A stretch of DNA of 64,000 nucleotides from Budorcas taxicolor. Its lineage: Eukaryota; Chordata; Mammalia; Artiodactyla; Bovidae. The number at the start of each line of letters is the position of its first letter. The first letter of the stretch is position 1. Location of the stretch: positions 24,528,001-24,592,000 of the forward strand of contig NC_068922.1 in the NCBI RefSeq assembly GCF_023091745.1, in the 5' to 3' direction. The notes beneath the pieces were generated by a model that had not been told where the DNA came from, searched no databases, and was given only the letters and a program-made list of their open reading frames with translations. Shown here in pieces: positions 55,457 through 64,000 of the stretch. A program made the position numbers and the translations under genes.

Positions 55457-55611
55457 TTAAAACAAAACAATTTATTTGGCTGTGCCGGGTCTTATTGCAG
55501 CTCTCAGGATCTTCGACCTTCATTGAAACTTGCGAACTTGTAGTGGCGGCCTGGGGGATCTAGTTCCCTGACAAGTGCAGAATCTTGGCCGCTGGACCAC
55601 CAGGGAAGTCT
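55457..55611 (-). mobile_element. CHR-type SINE, antisense
   Basis: ggctgtgccgggtcttattg to ctggaccaccagggaagtct. A 16-bp duplication with two mismatches flanks it: gtcacccatcatttct (55441-55456) and gtcactcatcattcct (55613-55628). Confidence 0.88.
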
Positions 55612-55774
55612 TGTCACTCATCATTCCTATTCATGTTTCATTGGCTAGAAAAGTCTTACGGTTTTGACTAACTACCAGAGTCTGAGTAGCACAGTTCTCC
55701 TGTGTTGCCGAAAAGTAGGAGAGAACTCCTATGGAGAAGAATTAAGGGTCTTTACTGTACCCGGCTTCACCCCC

Positions 55775-55955
55775 TTCTTAGCCAAGTGGGTTTTGGCAAG
55801 TTAGGTTTCTTTATGTATAATATAGAAGTAATAATAACCTGCCTTATGTGGCTATTACTCTGATAGATCAAATGAAATGATGAATCTGAAACACTTAGCA
55901 TAATACCTGCACAGAATAAACTTTTAGGTATTATTATTGTTATTGGTGAACTGAT
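55775..55955 (+). mobile_element. MIR SINE, sense
   Basis: gttttggcaagttaggtttc, then gaagtaataataacctgcct, ttagcataatacctgcacag and a (TTA)n-like end. Confidence 0.62.
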
Positions 55956-56404
55956 TGACCTAATAGTCAATTGTATACAGAGCTGACTTCTGAATTAATT
56001 GGTGGAGAATCTTCTGCAGAAGAATCAGTTCATTTCCAGGAGGTTTTGAGTGTTTTCCCAACAAAAATAAAAAAATTATGGGTTTCAAAATGTATAAATG
56101 AAGCTCTTCTCTTGCTATGAAACCAATACTTTCTTGATTTAGGTCAGTTTTATCCAAAGGCCAGATGAAAATGTATTTGTGTGATAAGATGTCAGCTCTT
56201 TGAAGAGTTTGTCGTTTTCTGCATCCATTGAACAAGGCTTCAGTGTGATTTTTTTTTTTCAACTGGCTCTTTGGTTTGTCTTTAAAACCATCTGGGGCTT
56301 TCGTCCTCTAGTAATTCAATTGCAGAAAGATTAGAGCAGATGTGCTCAGCAAGCAGGAATATTCTTATGCAACCAGGCTATTGGTTCACTCCTCAATGAA
56401 AAAG
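55956..56404. other. No feature seen
   Basis: AT-rich unique-looking sequence. Confidence 0.45.
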
Positions 56405-56605
56405 GAGGGAAAATGAACATATACTGATTACCTCCTCTGCACTGAGCACCTGATGTATCATTTCATTTAATCATCACAGCACATTGGTGAGGTTGGTACC
56501 ATCCTTCCATTTATAGATGAGAAAATTGGGTCTCAAGAGGGTCCAGACACTGGCTCAAGGTCTCAAAGCTAAATAGCAGGGCTTGGATTTGAGCCATGCT
56601 TTGTG
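56405..56605 (-). mobile_element. MIR SINE, antisense
   Basis: cctctgcactgagcacctga, atttcatttaatcatcacag, ttatagatgagaaaattggg, then a clear core near 56550. First of three consecutive MIRs. Confidence 0.82.
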
Positions 56606-56619
56606 GGGAGAAAACAATA

Positions 56620-56755
56620 GAAAGAATATACACTTTGCAGTGAAGAAGAGCTGCATTTGAACTCTGGCTTTGCACTTACCAATACTGGATCTAGATGAAG
56701 TCACTTAATCCAATCTATCCATCTCTGTATAATGAAGATGATAATACCACCAACA
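56620..56755 (+). mobile_element. MIR SINE, sense, 3' part missing
   Basis: gctgcatttgaactctggct, then gaagtcacttaatccaatct and atgaagatgataataccacc. Ends where the next MIR begins. Confidence 0.72.
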
Positions 56756-57015
56756 GTAACAGCTAACACGTGGAGGGCTTATTGGAAGGGTTTTCACATA
56801 GGGCTTACAATTCCAAGTTCTTTTAATGTGCGGTTTGGATATTAACCCAGTTAGTCTACGTAACTATCTCATTGAGATGGGCAACGTCAGAACCCCTATT
56901 TTACAGAAGACAAAACTGAAACACTCAAGGATTAAGCATCTTGCCAGGGTCACATGGCTAATAAGCAGCAGAGTATGAATTCAAACCCATGCATTCTGGC
57001 TCCCCCAGTGTGAGT
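56756..57015 (-). mobile_element. MIR SINE, antisense
   Basis: taacagctaacacgtggagg, then ctattttacagaagacaaaa and ttgccagggtcacatggcta. Confidence 0.85.
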
Positions 57016-57952
57016 CCTCAGCTCCAACCTGTCCTCCACTCAGGTTAATGCATTCATTCTGAACAGATTAGAGAATGCTCGATGTGCAGTGCCCACTCAT
57101 GGGAGGGCCTCAGCAGATACACCTCATTATCACCATTACCTCCCCACGCTACAATACTGAGGTGATAGTTCCAGTGGGGTCTCTTCCCTCTGAGAAGGTG
57201 ATCTGGGGACCACTGACCAATGATGAATGAGTTTTCACTGCATTTATCCATCAAAAGGCTTCTCTCCCACCCTTTATAGTGTCTTGGATGCTGTCCCCAT
57301 GGACCAGGCATTTGTAATCACTCTCATCATAAGGCACTAGTGTTTGGGATGGGATTGCCCGGCCTCCATTAGTCTGCATCGGGCAGCTTGTCTGCCCCAT
57401 GGAAAGGCTGTGGGTGATGAAATACAAGGAGCTTGAGGAAGCAAATCCTGGCATTTGAGACCATCCAACAAATGGTGACATGTCTGGAGAGTATAATCAC
57501 TTGAAGATTTTATCATATATTTGGTTTTTGCTAATGGAGAGCTTAACTGTAAACCTCTTAAGTTGATTTGCCTGATTCCTGTAGTTAGCCCAAGTTGTTA
57601 AGGATGGTTTCTCATTTTCTTTCAGTCCATTTCATCACAGAAATCTAAGAGATGAAGAGAGATTCTCTTTTCAGATGAGCAGTTAAACGGACAAGAACAG
57701 TAAGAGAAAATGTGGAAGGCCCAAGATCTTTAGATTAGACATGGCATCTGATAAATTTGGAGGAAACACTGAAAGAGGGAACTACGTGCTAGCTGAACAG
57801 AAAGAAAATAAGCTTTATTGACTGTGTAGATCAGTATAGTAAGTTACTACAGAAATACTCAGGCAAAAGTCCAGACTCAGTGAAGACAAAGAACTCTCAG
57901 AGTCATTTTGTTTGGTGAATCCATAGGAGAGCTACAACTTGTGAACACCGTT
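57016..57952. other. No gene identified; repeat-free
   Basis: About 940 bp. Two minus-strand frames, 57054-57311 and 57251-57481, overlap in different phases. Neither resembles a protein I know and I see no splice-supported structure. Confidence 0.42.
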
Positions 57953-57967
57953 AATGGTCCCACTTTA

Positions 57968-58094
57968 TTTTTTTAAAGAGTTGTGGCCAGGCCACAAGGC
58001 ATGTAGGATCTAATTCCCTGACCCCAAGGATTGAACCCTCGCCCCTTGCATTGGAAGCATGAAGTTTAACCACTGGACCACCAGATAAGTCTCT
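57968..58094 (-). mobile_element. CHR-type SINE, antisense, short
   Basis: ttgtggccaggccacaaggc to cactggaccaccagataagt. A 15-bp degenerate duplication flanks it: aatggtcccacttta (57953-57967) and aacgatcccatttta (58095-58109), with three mismatches. Confidence 0.8.
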
Positions 58095-58252
58095 AACGAT
58101 CCCATTTTAATCTTCCTCTCTAAAACTGAATTTAAAAAGTAAAAGCTGGGGTTCAGTGAGAATGTGATCTTTCTTGGTACTTTTGTGCTCCTAGATCTTT
58201 GACAGATTTTTACCCCACATTTAAGCATCTGAGGCCTAAAAAATATACAGTA

Positions 58253-58279
58253 CATACACACACACACACACACACACAT
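58253..58279. repeat. (CA)n microsatellite
   Basis: About 13 CA units in otherwise unassigned sequence (58110-58342). Confidence 0.93.
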
Positions 58280-58342
58280 CTTAGCATTACTGTATGTCAC
58301 ATGAGTGGCCGCATGTCCTTGGTAACTTAGGGGAACCATTTG

Positions 58343-58730
58343 TGGTTGTTGTCAGTCACCCAGTCGTGTCCAGCTCTTTGCAACCCCCATGGACTTCAAC
58401 ATGCCAGGCCTCCCTGTCCCTCACCATCTCCTGGAGTTTCCCCAAGTTCATGTTCATTGCATTGGTGATGCCATCCAGCCATCTCATTCTCTGATGCCCT
58501 CTTCTCCTTCTGCCCTCAATCTTTCCCAGCATCAGGGACTTTTCCAATGAGTTGACTGTTCACATCAGATGGCCAAAATACTGGAGCTTCAGCTTGAGCA
58601 TAAGTCCTTCCAGTGAATATTCAGGGTTGCTCTCGCTTAAGATTGACTGGTTTTATCTCCTTGCTGTCCAAGGGACTTTCAGGAGTCTCCTCCAGCACCA
58701 CAGTTTGAAGGCATCAATTCTTTGGCACTC
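58343..58730 (-). mobile_element. BovB LINE 3' end, antisense
   Basis: Starts gttgttgtcagtcacccag. Carries ttcatgttcattgcattggt and cccagcatcagggacttttc, and reaches gcatcaattctttggcactc. Confidence 0.9.
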
Positions 58731-58741
58731 TGTCTAACCTT

Positions 58742-58958
58742 TTTTTTTTTTTTTTTGGAAGTCACAGTCGTGTCTGACTCTTTGTGACCCCCATGGACTG
58801 TAGCCTACCAGGCTCCTCCGTCCATGGGATTCTCCAGGCAAGAATACTGGAGTGGGTTGCCATTTTCTTCTCCAGGGGATCTTCCCAACCCAGGGATCGA
58901 ACCCCGGTCTCCCGCGTTGGAGGCAGATGCTTTAACCTCTGAGCCACCAGGGAAGCCG
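58742..58958 (-). mobile_element. Bov-tA SINE with T-tract, antisense
   Basis: T17 run (the complement of its A tail), then a full unit to gagccaccagggaagccg. A perfect 11-bp duplication, tgtctaacctt, lies at 58731-58741 and 58959-58969. It inserted at the 5' truncation edge of the BovB copy. Confidence 0.93.
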
Positions 58959-58969
58959 TGTCTAACCTT

Positions 58970-59480
58970 ACAGTAGTTCAATTTAATATGCATCCTTGAA
59001 GACATATTATATTCAAGACAGTAGGCTAATTGCCTCACTGCATTAGCCTCGATGCACCTCCTTATCAGTTACCAGATCCTGTGGAGTCTACCCTGAGGAC
59101 CCTCCCCACCTCTCCCCCTCCCTGCCTTCCCTTTACCCTCAGGTCCTATTTCTAAGCCCGTCCCCTTGCCTCTTCCCTTCCTTTGAACAGGCGTCTTGCC
59201 ATGCTCCTCCCCCATTAAGGACTCTGCCTGTGGGGAAGCTGCTCTCAGCATCATGACATTATTCCCCTTGACCTCACGGGGCCTGCCAAGCACTGCCGAG
59301 AACAAACTGGCCAGCACTTTGTTCTCCAGTCTCACTTGCTCTTGGTCCTTTCCTCAAATGAGCCCTGTTCTCTCCTGCCAGATCTCCTGCCCACACGGAT
59401 TTCCACCTCCATGTCTTCTAGCTCTTACACTTCTTTTGAGCACTCTGTACTCTCCACTGGGCTGATGTCTCCATCCTTAC
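58970..59480. other. No gene identified; C/T-rich
   Basis: GC-richer block at 59090-59330 with short frames on both strands, none recognisable. Confidence 0.42.
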
Positions 59481-59620
59481 AGTGGAGGACTTCAAGTTCC
59501 ACAAAAACATACTCATAGACCTTCATGAGGAGGTGACTGATTGCTGTATCCCCAGCATCTAAAACGTGGCCCCACACAGAGAGATGCTAAATATTTGTTC
59601 AGTGAGTAAGTGAAATAACT
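59481..59620 (+). mobile_element. L2 LINE 3' end, sense
   Basis: gctgtatccccagcatctaa near 59542, then gctaaatatttgttcagtga. Confidence 0.62.
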
Positions 59621-59755
59621 TACTGTTCTTGGAGAGAAAACAAATATTTGCAACTAAGCTAACAGAAAGCAGGAAAGAAAAGCCATCCTGGGGAGCCCCT
59701 GAGCTGGGACTGAGGAGCTCTCCATGGGTTAATGGGGACTTGTAAAGGATGAGCA

Positions 59756-59951
59756 TGCTTCCCCTGGAGGCTCAGTGGTAAAGAATCCACCTGTCAATGC
59801 AGGAGACGAAGGAGATGCAGATTTGATTCTTGGATCGGGAAGATCCCCTGGAGGAGGAAATGACAACCCATTCCAGTATTCTTGCTGGGAAAATCCCATG
59901 GACAGAGGAGCCACAAAGAGTCGGGCACAATTGAGCACATGCACGCACATG
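59756..59951 (+). mobile_element. Bov-tA SINE, sense
   Basis: Starts tgcttcccctggaggctcag. The body lacks a block near 59910 before the gagtcgggcacaattgagca end. A perfect 10-bp duplication, aggatgagca, lies at 59746-59755 and 59952-59961. Confidence 0.92.
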
Positions 59952-60007
59952 AGGATGAGCAGAATTTGGACCTGCCAAATAGAGGGAAACTTCATCCCAT
60001 TCAAAGA

Positions 60008-60170
60008 AAATTTCCTGGAATTTCCTTGGCAGTCCCTTGGTTTAGACTTCACCTTCCAGTGCAGGGGGTGAGGATTTGATCCCTGGTCCGGGAGCTAAGA
60101 TCCCCCATACCTCAGGGCCAAGAAACTAAAACATAAAACAGAAGCAACGTTATAAGTCAATAAAGACTTA
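60008..60170 (+). mobile_element. CHR-type SINE, sense, long-tail variant
   Basis: gaatttccttggcagtccct, then gatttgatccctggtccggg and aagatcccccatacctcagg. Its 3' part runs through aaaacataaaacagaagcaa to tcaataaagact. Confidence 0.8.
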
Positions 60171-60177
60171 AAAAATC

Positions 60178-60300
60178 ATTGCTGTTCAGTCACTAAGTTG
60201 TGTCTGACTCTGCAACTCCATCTATAGCACACCAGGCTCATCTGTCCTTCACTATCTTCCAGAGTTTGCTCAAATTCATGTCCATTGAGTCAGTGATGCT
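60178..60300 (-). mobile_element. BovB LINE 3' end scrap, antisense
   Basis: cattgctgttcagtcactaa, then attcatgtccattgagtcag. Only about 120 bp; it starts directly after the CHR tail. Confidence 0.8.
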
Positions 60301-61046
60301 ATTTTAAAAAATGTTTTTAAAAACATTAAAAAGATCTTTGAAAAAGAGAGAGAAAAGGCTGGTGACCAAAGGCAGTCAAGTATGTGGCACTTTGAGGAAT
60401 GAGAATTCTAGTAGAACTCAAATATCTTAAGGGTCTGTATAGAGGCTAGTGGCTGGAAGGCCATGTGCCATAGGAGGTTGTGTTGAATGCCACACCAAGC
60501 CTATAAATATTAATAAAAGACAGGCTTTACCATCCTTGTGAAGGAGCATAGCATGACCCCAGATGATTTTAGCAATACTTTCTAAATGGAAAAAAAAAAA
60601 AGAAAAGAAATCTTGAACTCAGCTAACAGTGAGAATAAAGCAGGGAACAGATTCAAGAGAGAGTGCAAAAGTGAGATTTCTTCTCACATTGAAATCAAAT
60701 GCAGGTTTCATGTGAGAATTTCTTGAGAATAACTGTGACTTTTCCCCTGTGAATGATTCATTCATTTGAAACAACTCTTTGTAACTTTTCTAGGAAGTGA
60801 GAGAAAGAGGGAGATAGAGAAAGACTGGTTGACTGTTCTGGTTGCAAGAGAGTTGAACTTAACCCCATCAGTTTAGGCAAAATGGAGACTGTGTTGGCAG
60901 CCTGCTGTGCCATAGAAAGACCAACTTGGTGCTGGAGGCTCTTACTGCTTGTCATCTTTCATCTTTGTTTTACATTGGGTATCAGTTTCACTCTCTCAGG
61001 CACTTTCTGGGCTTTTTCTTACAAAGGTTGTCACCATACTTTCTTT
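60301..61046. other. No feature seen; A12 run near 60590
   Basis: AT-rich unique-looking sequence. Confidence 0.43.
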
Positions 61047-61160
61047 TCTTATTTTTGGCCATACGGCATGTGGGATTTTATTTCCCCAACCAAGGATCCA
61101 ACCCAGGCCCTTGGCAGTGAAAGCACAGAGTCCCAACCTCTGGACCACCAGGGAATTCCC
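61047..61160 (-). mobile_element. CHR-type SINE, antisense, short
   Basis: ttatttttggccatacggca to ctggaccaccagggaattcc. The flanks atactttcttt (61036-61046) and atgctttcttt (61165-61175) suggest an 11-bp duplication with one mismatch. Confidence 0.82.
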
Positions 61161-61175
61161 CATTATGCTTTCTTT

Positions 61176-62829
61176 CGATGTTGCTTGAAAATTCTTAGAA
61201 AAGGGCTCTCAGTGACCTAGTTGAGCTGTGCATCTATTCCTGGAGCCCAGAAGAGGTGTTCTATGACAGCCTCTCTCTAGAACCAGGAGCTTAACAAAGA
61301 GAGGTGCAATCAAGGAAAGACGTAAAAGGTCTGGTAAGACAAAACAATAAATGTCTCCTACATACACTGTGGCATATAGCATCAGTGCTGAAAACGTTCA
61401 TATGTTGGGAGGCCATTGATCAGGGTAGCTATTCACATGTCTCTTCCTGACATTCATTCACTTGTCTTACAATAATCTAAAATACCTTCCCCAGCGCCTG
61501 CTTGCAATTTGAAAAAAAAATGGAAAAGCTTCCCCCCACCCCAACCCTTGCTTATGGATCGTGGATTTGATTAACTAAATGACTATGCTTTTCTTTTAAT
61601 GAAGCTGGAGAGCAGTCTTTTCATTCCAGAAAGAAAACAATATTTGTGAAGAAAAGGAAATAGCTGAACACAGTATTTCTGCTTCTTCCGATTCTACTTT
61701 GTTCTATGGTTGAATAATGTCCTAGAGAGACAAGGGGAAATAAATAACTGGAACGAATATTTCACTTAAGAAATTTAAGCAAAGCAAAACAAATACCTAT
61801 TAAAGTTCCAGGAATCTAACCCAGTTTGACCCACTCTAATTGGTTCATTAAGGCTTTCTTCCTTTATATATGTTCAAAATAATTCATTTTAAAAGGAACA
61901 GATGAATATGTGCTAATTGCTCAATAGCTCATCTTATATTTCATGTAATCACTTTTATGTTATTTATTTTATAATAGCAAGATAAGATTTGACAGCTGTA
62001 GATTTGAACAACTGTATCTGAGGGCAGATAATTTAAAGCACATTATATTTAAAAGAGATATCTTGATATTCTTAGGAAACCAAAACCACTAAAATATGAT
62101 ATTACAATGCATTAAGAATGTTTGAGCTATTTTTATGGATTATAAATTGCAGGATTTTTAAAATAAAGCCTCCAGGGAATTTTAGAATTTGCGCTGGAAG
62201 CCGTTCTAACACTTTAAAGATAGGAGTGTTCATGGGTCACTAAGGACTTCTGTAGGGCCCCATAAAAGTGCAATTTCCATAAAATATCATATTAATACAT
62301 TTTAATTTATTTATCTTTGTGCCTTTCCTCCAGCTGTAACCTAACAATCATTCTCTCTTTTACTTTTAATGTTATGCTTCCTCATGGTTATATTCAGATG
62401 TTAATCTATACATTCATTATATTTCATGTGACCTTTTCCAGACCGTGTTATCCAAAAATAATATTTGAAACAGCGCTGAAAAACATTTTTGTGATGCTAT
62501 CAGCCATCAGTGCCGTGAGCTGGAAGCAGGTTGAGATGAAGACTTTTAAAACATTTCTTAATGTTATACAAGCAACAAATTTTGTGCCAGTTCCTATAAA
62601 TTAGAAAGGAAAAAAATCATTCAGCGAGAATTGCATTCAAAGTTGTTCCTGATTCTCTCTGTGTGTACCATGGGTTGGGTGGTAAAAGTGCACTTTCTCA
62701 TGTGCTATCACACCTAGAAACTATCCTAAAAATAATCCATGCACTTTTTTTTTAATGTGGCAAATCTAATTAAACAGACCTAATGAAGTCTAGGAAAACT
62801 GTTCTTTTGAGAAACAGCACCAATTGATG
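61176..62829. other. 1.65-kb interval without recognisable repeats
   Basis: AT-rich and lacking any SINE, LINE or LTR I can see. A 95-residue frame at 62317-62604 (MCLSSSCNLTIILSF) has no recognisable domain. Confidence 0.45.
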
Positions 62830-63340
62830 GTGTATGACTTTGCTAAGGCTACTGAAACAAAGTATTGTTGACTGGATGGCTTCTACAACCGAAATGTAAT
62901 GTCTCACAGCTCTGGAGGCAGAAATGCAAAATTATGGTGTCCACGGGGCTTCATCTTTCCGAGGGCTCTGACTGAAGGATTGGTTTTAAGACTCTCTCCT
63001 TGGATCACAGATGGCTTTCTTCCTCTGTCTCTTCACACTGTCTTTCCTCTATGATATTGTACTTCCTCTATGAGTATCTATCTCTGTGTCCAGATTTCCC
63101 CTCCTTGTAATAACATCCTTGTAGTAACCCCTGTGTCAGGTAGATCCCCTGGAAAAGGAAATAGCAACCCACTCCAGTATTCTTGCCTGGAGAACTCCAT
63201 GGACAGAGGAGCCTGGTGGGCTACAGTCTGTGGGGTCACAAAGAGTTGGACATGACTGAGCGCTGACACTATAATAACATCAGTCATATTGAATTAAGAT
63301 CCACCCTGGTGGCCTCATTTTAAGTTGAGATGTACATCAC
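62830..63340 (+). mobile_element. Old mammalian interspersed repeat, split by a SINE
   Basis: ctttgctaaggctactgaaa, cagctctggaggcagaaatg and the 63290-63340 block belong to the same family type as 29805-30285. The family name is not certain. Confidence 0.5.
63118..63271 (+). mobile_element. Headless Bov-tA SINE, sense
   Basis: The body from gatcccctggaaaaggaaat to gacatgactgagcgctgaca. The decamer taataacatc lies at 63108-63117 and 63272-63281. The first 20 bases after the left copy do not match the SINE head and may be retained or filler sequence. Confidence 0.82.
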
Positions 63341-63345
63341 GGAGG

Positions 63346-63553
63346 CTTCCCCTGCGGCTCAGCGGTAAAGAATCCATCTGCAGTGCAGGAGATGCAGGTT
63401 GGACCCCTGGGTCAGGAAGATCCCCTGGAGGAGGCCATCGTAACCCACTCTAGTATTCTTGCCTGGAGAATCCCTGGACAGAGGAGCCTGGTGGGTACAG
63501 TCCATGGGGTTGCAAAGAGTCAGACACGTCTGAAACGCCTTAGCACACACACA
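63346..63553 (+). mobile_element. Bov-tA SINE, sense
   Basis: aggcttcccctgcggctcag to gtctgaaacgccttagcaca. No clear duplication. Confidence 0.9.
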
Positions 63554-63555
63554 TG

Positions 63556-64000
63556 TTCAGGAAGGAACTCTGAATGAAGGTACTATGTACCATGCCTGAA
63601 ATCTGATTATATTTAGAAAACTTGTGGCAAACTGAATGAACCCCTCCTTCCATTCCAGGTAGTACCATTTGTGAAAAAACAAAGACTATTCTTCACCTCA
63701 ATGAATTGTCTTGCCAGCGTCACCCTCTGAATATTCTAGAATTAAATATTGATTGATGGTCGATGAATTTTTATGATTATTTTGTTAAACAAGAATTTCC
63801 TTTCTTGTGAGAGAATTTACATAGAATTTACATTACACTTCATGAGAAAATTACCACATTCGGCTTTCATACACATTTTGTCAAGATAAATATTTTGCTT
63901 GAACTGAAAAGGCTCAATTTGAAAGGCTATGTATATGTCTGATTTTTCTCTGTCATCAGAAAATTGAGATCACTTTGTCAGCTGATGCTGATGAGTTGAG
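63556..64000. other. No feature seen
   Basis: AT-rich sequence to the window end, with the small palindrome ggtactatgtacc near 63579. Confidence 0.43.

Noticed and set aside
3400..63500. ccaccaggga motifs in SINEs as CTCF sites
   Set aside because: The SINE word is ccaccagggaag, which lacks the GGGGGC half of the CTCF core. Only 19495-19513 fits well.
3133..63553. Regularly recurring sequence blocks as a CRISPR-like array
   Set aside because: The repeats are dispersed SINEs and LINEs in both orientations with irregular spacing in a mammalian genome.
1..64000. A multi-gene operon or novel defence-type system
   Set aside because: No co-directional genes, ribosome-binding sites or bacterial or phage features. 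Everything supported here is mammalian non-coding DNA and its transposons.

Overview
This is a stretch of ruminant (bovid) nuclear DNA. The diagnosis rests on the repeat set: twelve BovB (RTE-type LINE) pieces, about nineteen Bov-tA/Bov-A2 SINEs, eleven CHR-type tRNA-derived SINEs, and bovine-type L1 tails. Older mammalian repeats (MIR, L2, MaLR-type LTRs, Tigger, hAT) lie beneath them. I cannot tell cattle from sheep, goat or another bovid by eye. Family names come from memory of consensus sequences, not from a database search.

I find no convincing protein-coding gene, tRNA, rRNA or other RNA gene. The long open frames are retrotransposon remnants, antisense shadows of SINEs, or open frames I cannot link to a known protein. 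The window reads as intergenic or deep intronic sequence.

Layout. 1-9 kb: BovB, Bov-tA, L1 and MIR fragments, several nested, ending with a Tigger DNA transposon (7.6-8.3 kb). 9.4-11.2 kb: LTR-like sequence with a recent 237-bp tandem duplication. 12-20 kb: CHR SINEs, a small palindromic mariner, an internally deleted BovB, a 1.16-kb BovB reverse-transcriptase relic, and a strong CTCF-type motif at 19.5 kb. 20-25 kb: repeat-poor, somewhat more GC-rich sequence with L2 remnants. 26.0-28.6 kb: a 2.5-kb BovB insertion split into an inverted 5' part and a direct 3' part, bounded by one perfect 12-bp target-site duplication (twin priming). 29-43 kb: MaLR-type LTRs, SINEs, L2/MIR and unannotated DNA. 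43.6-48.1 kb: a nested fossil in which an old L1 hosts two Tigger-type transposons, which host a bovine L1 and BovB, which host younger SINEs. 49.5-58 kb: dominated by ancient MIR/L2, with one hAT element showing an 8-bp duplication. 58-64 kb: young SINEs plus a 1.65-kb stretch without recognisable repeats (61.2-62.8 kb).

The elements form a historical record rather than a working pathway. Target-site duplications visible by eye let many insertions be ordered in time. The most informative items are the twin-primed BovB with iterated filler at its internal junction, the four-layer nest at 43.6-48.1 kb, the 237-bp tandem duplication, and the CTCF-like site outside any SINE.
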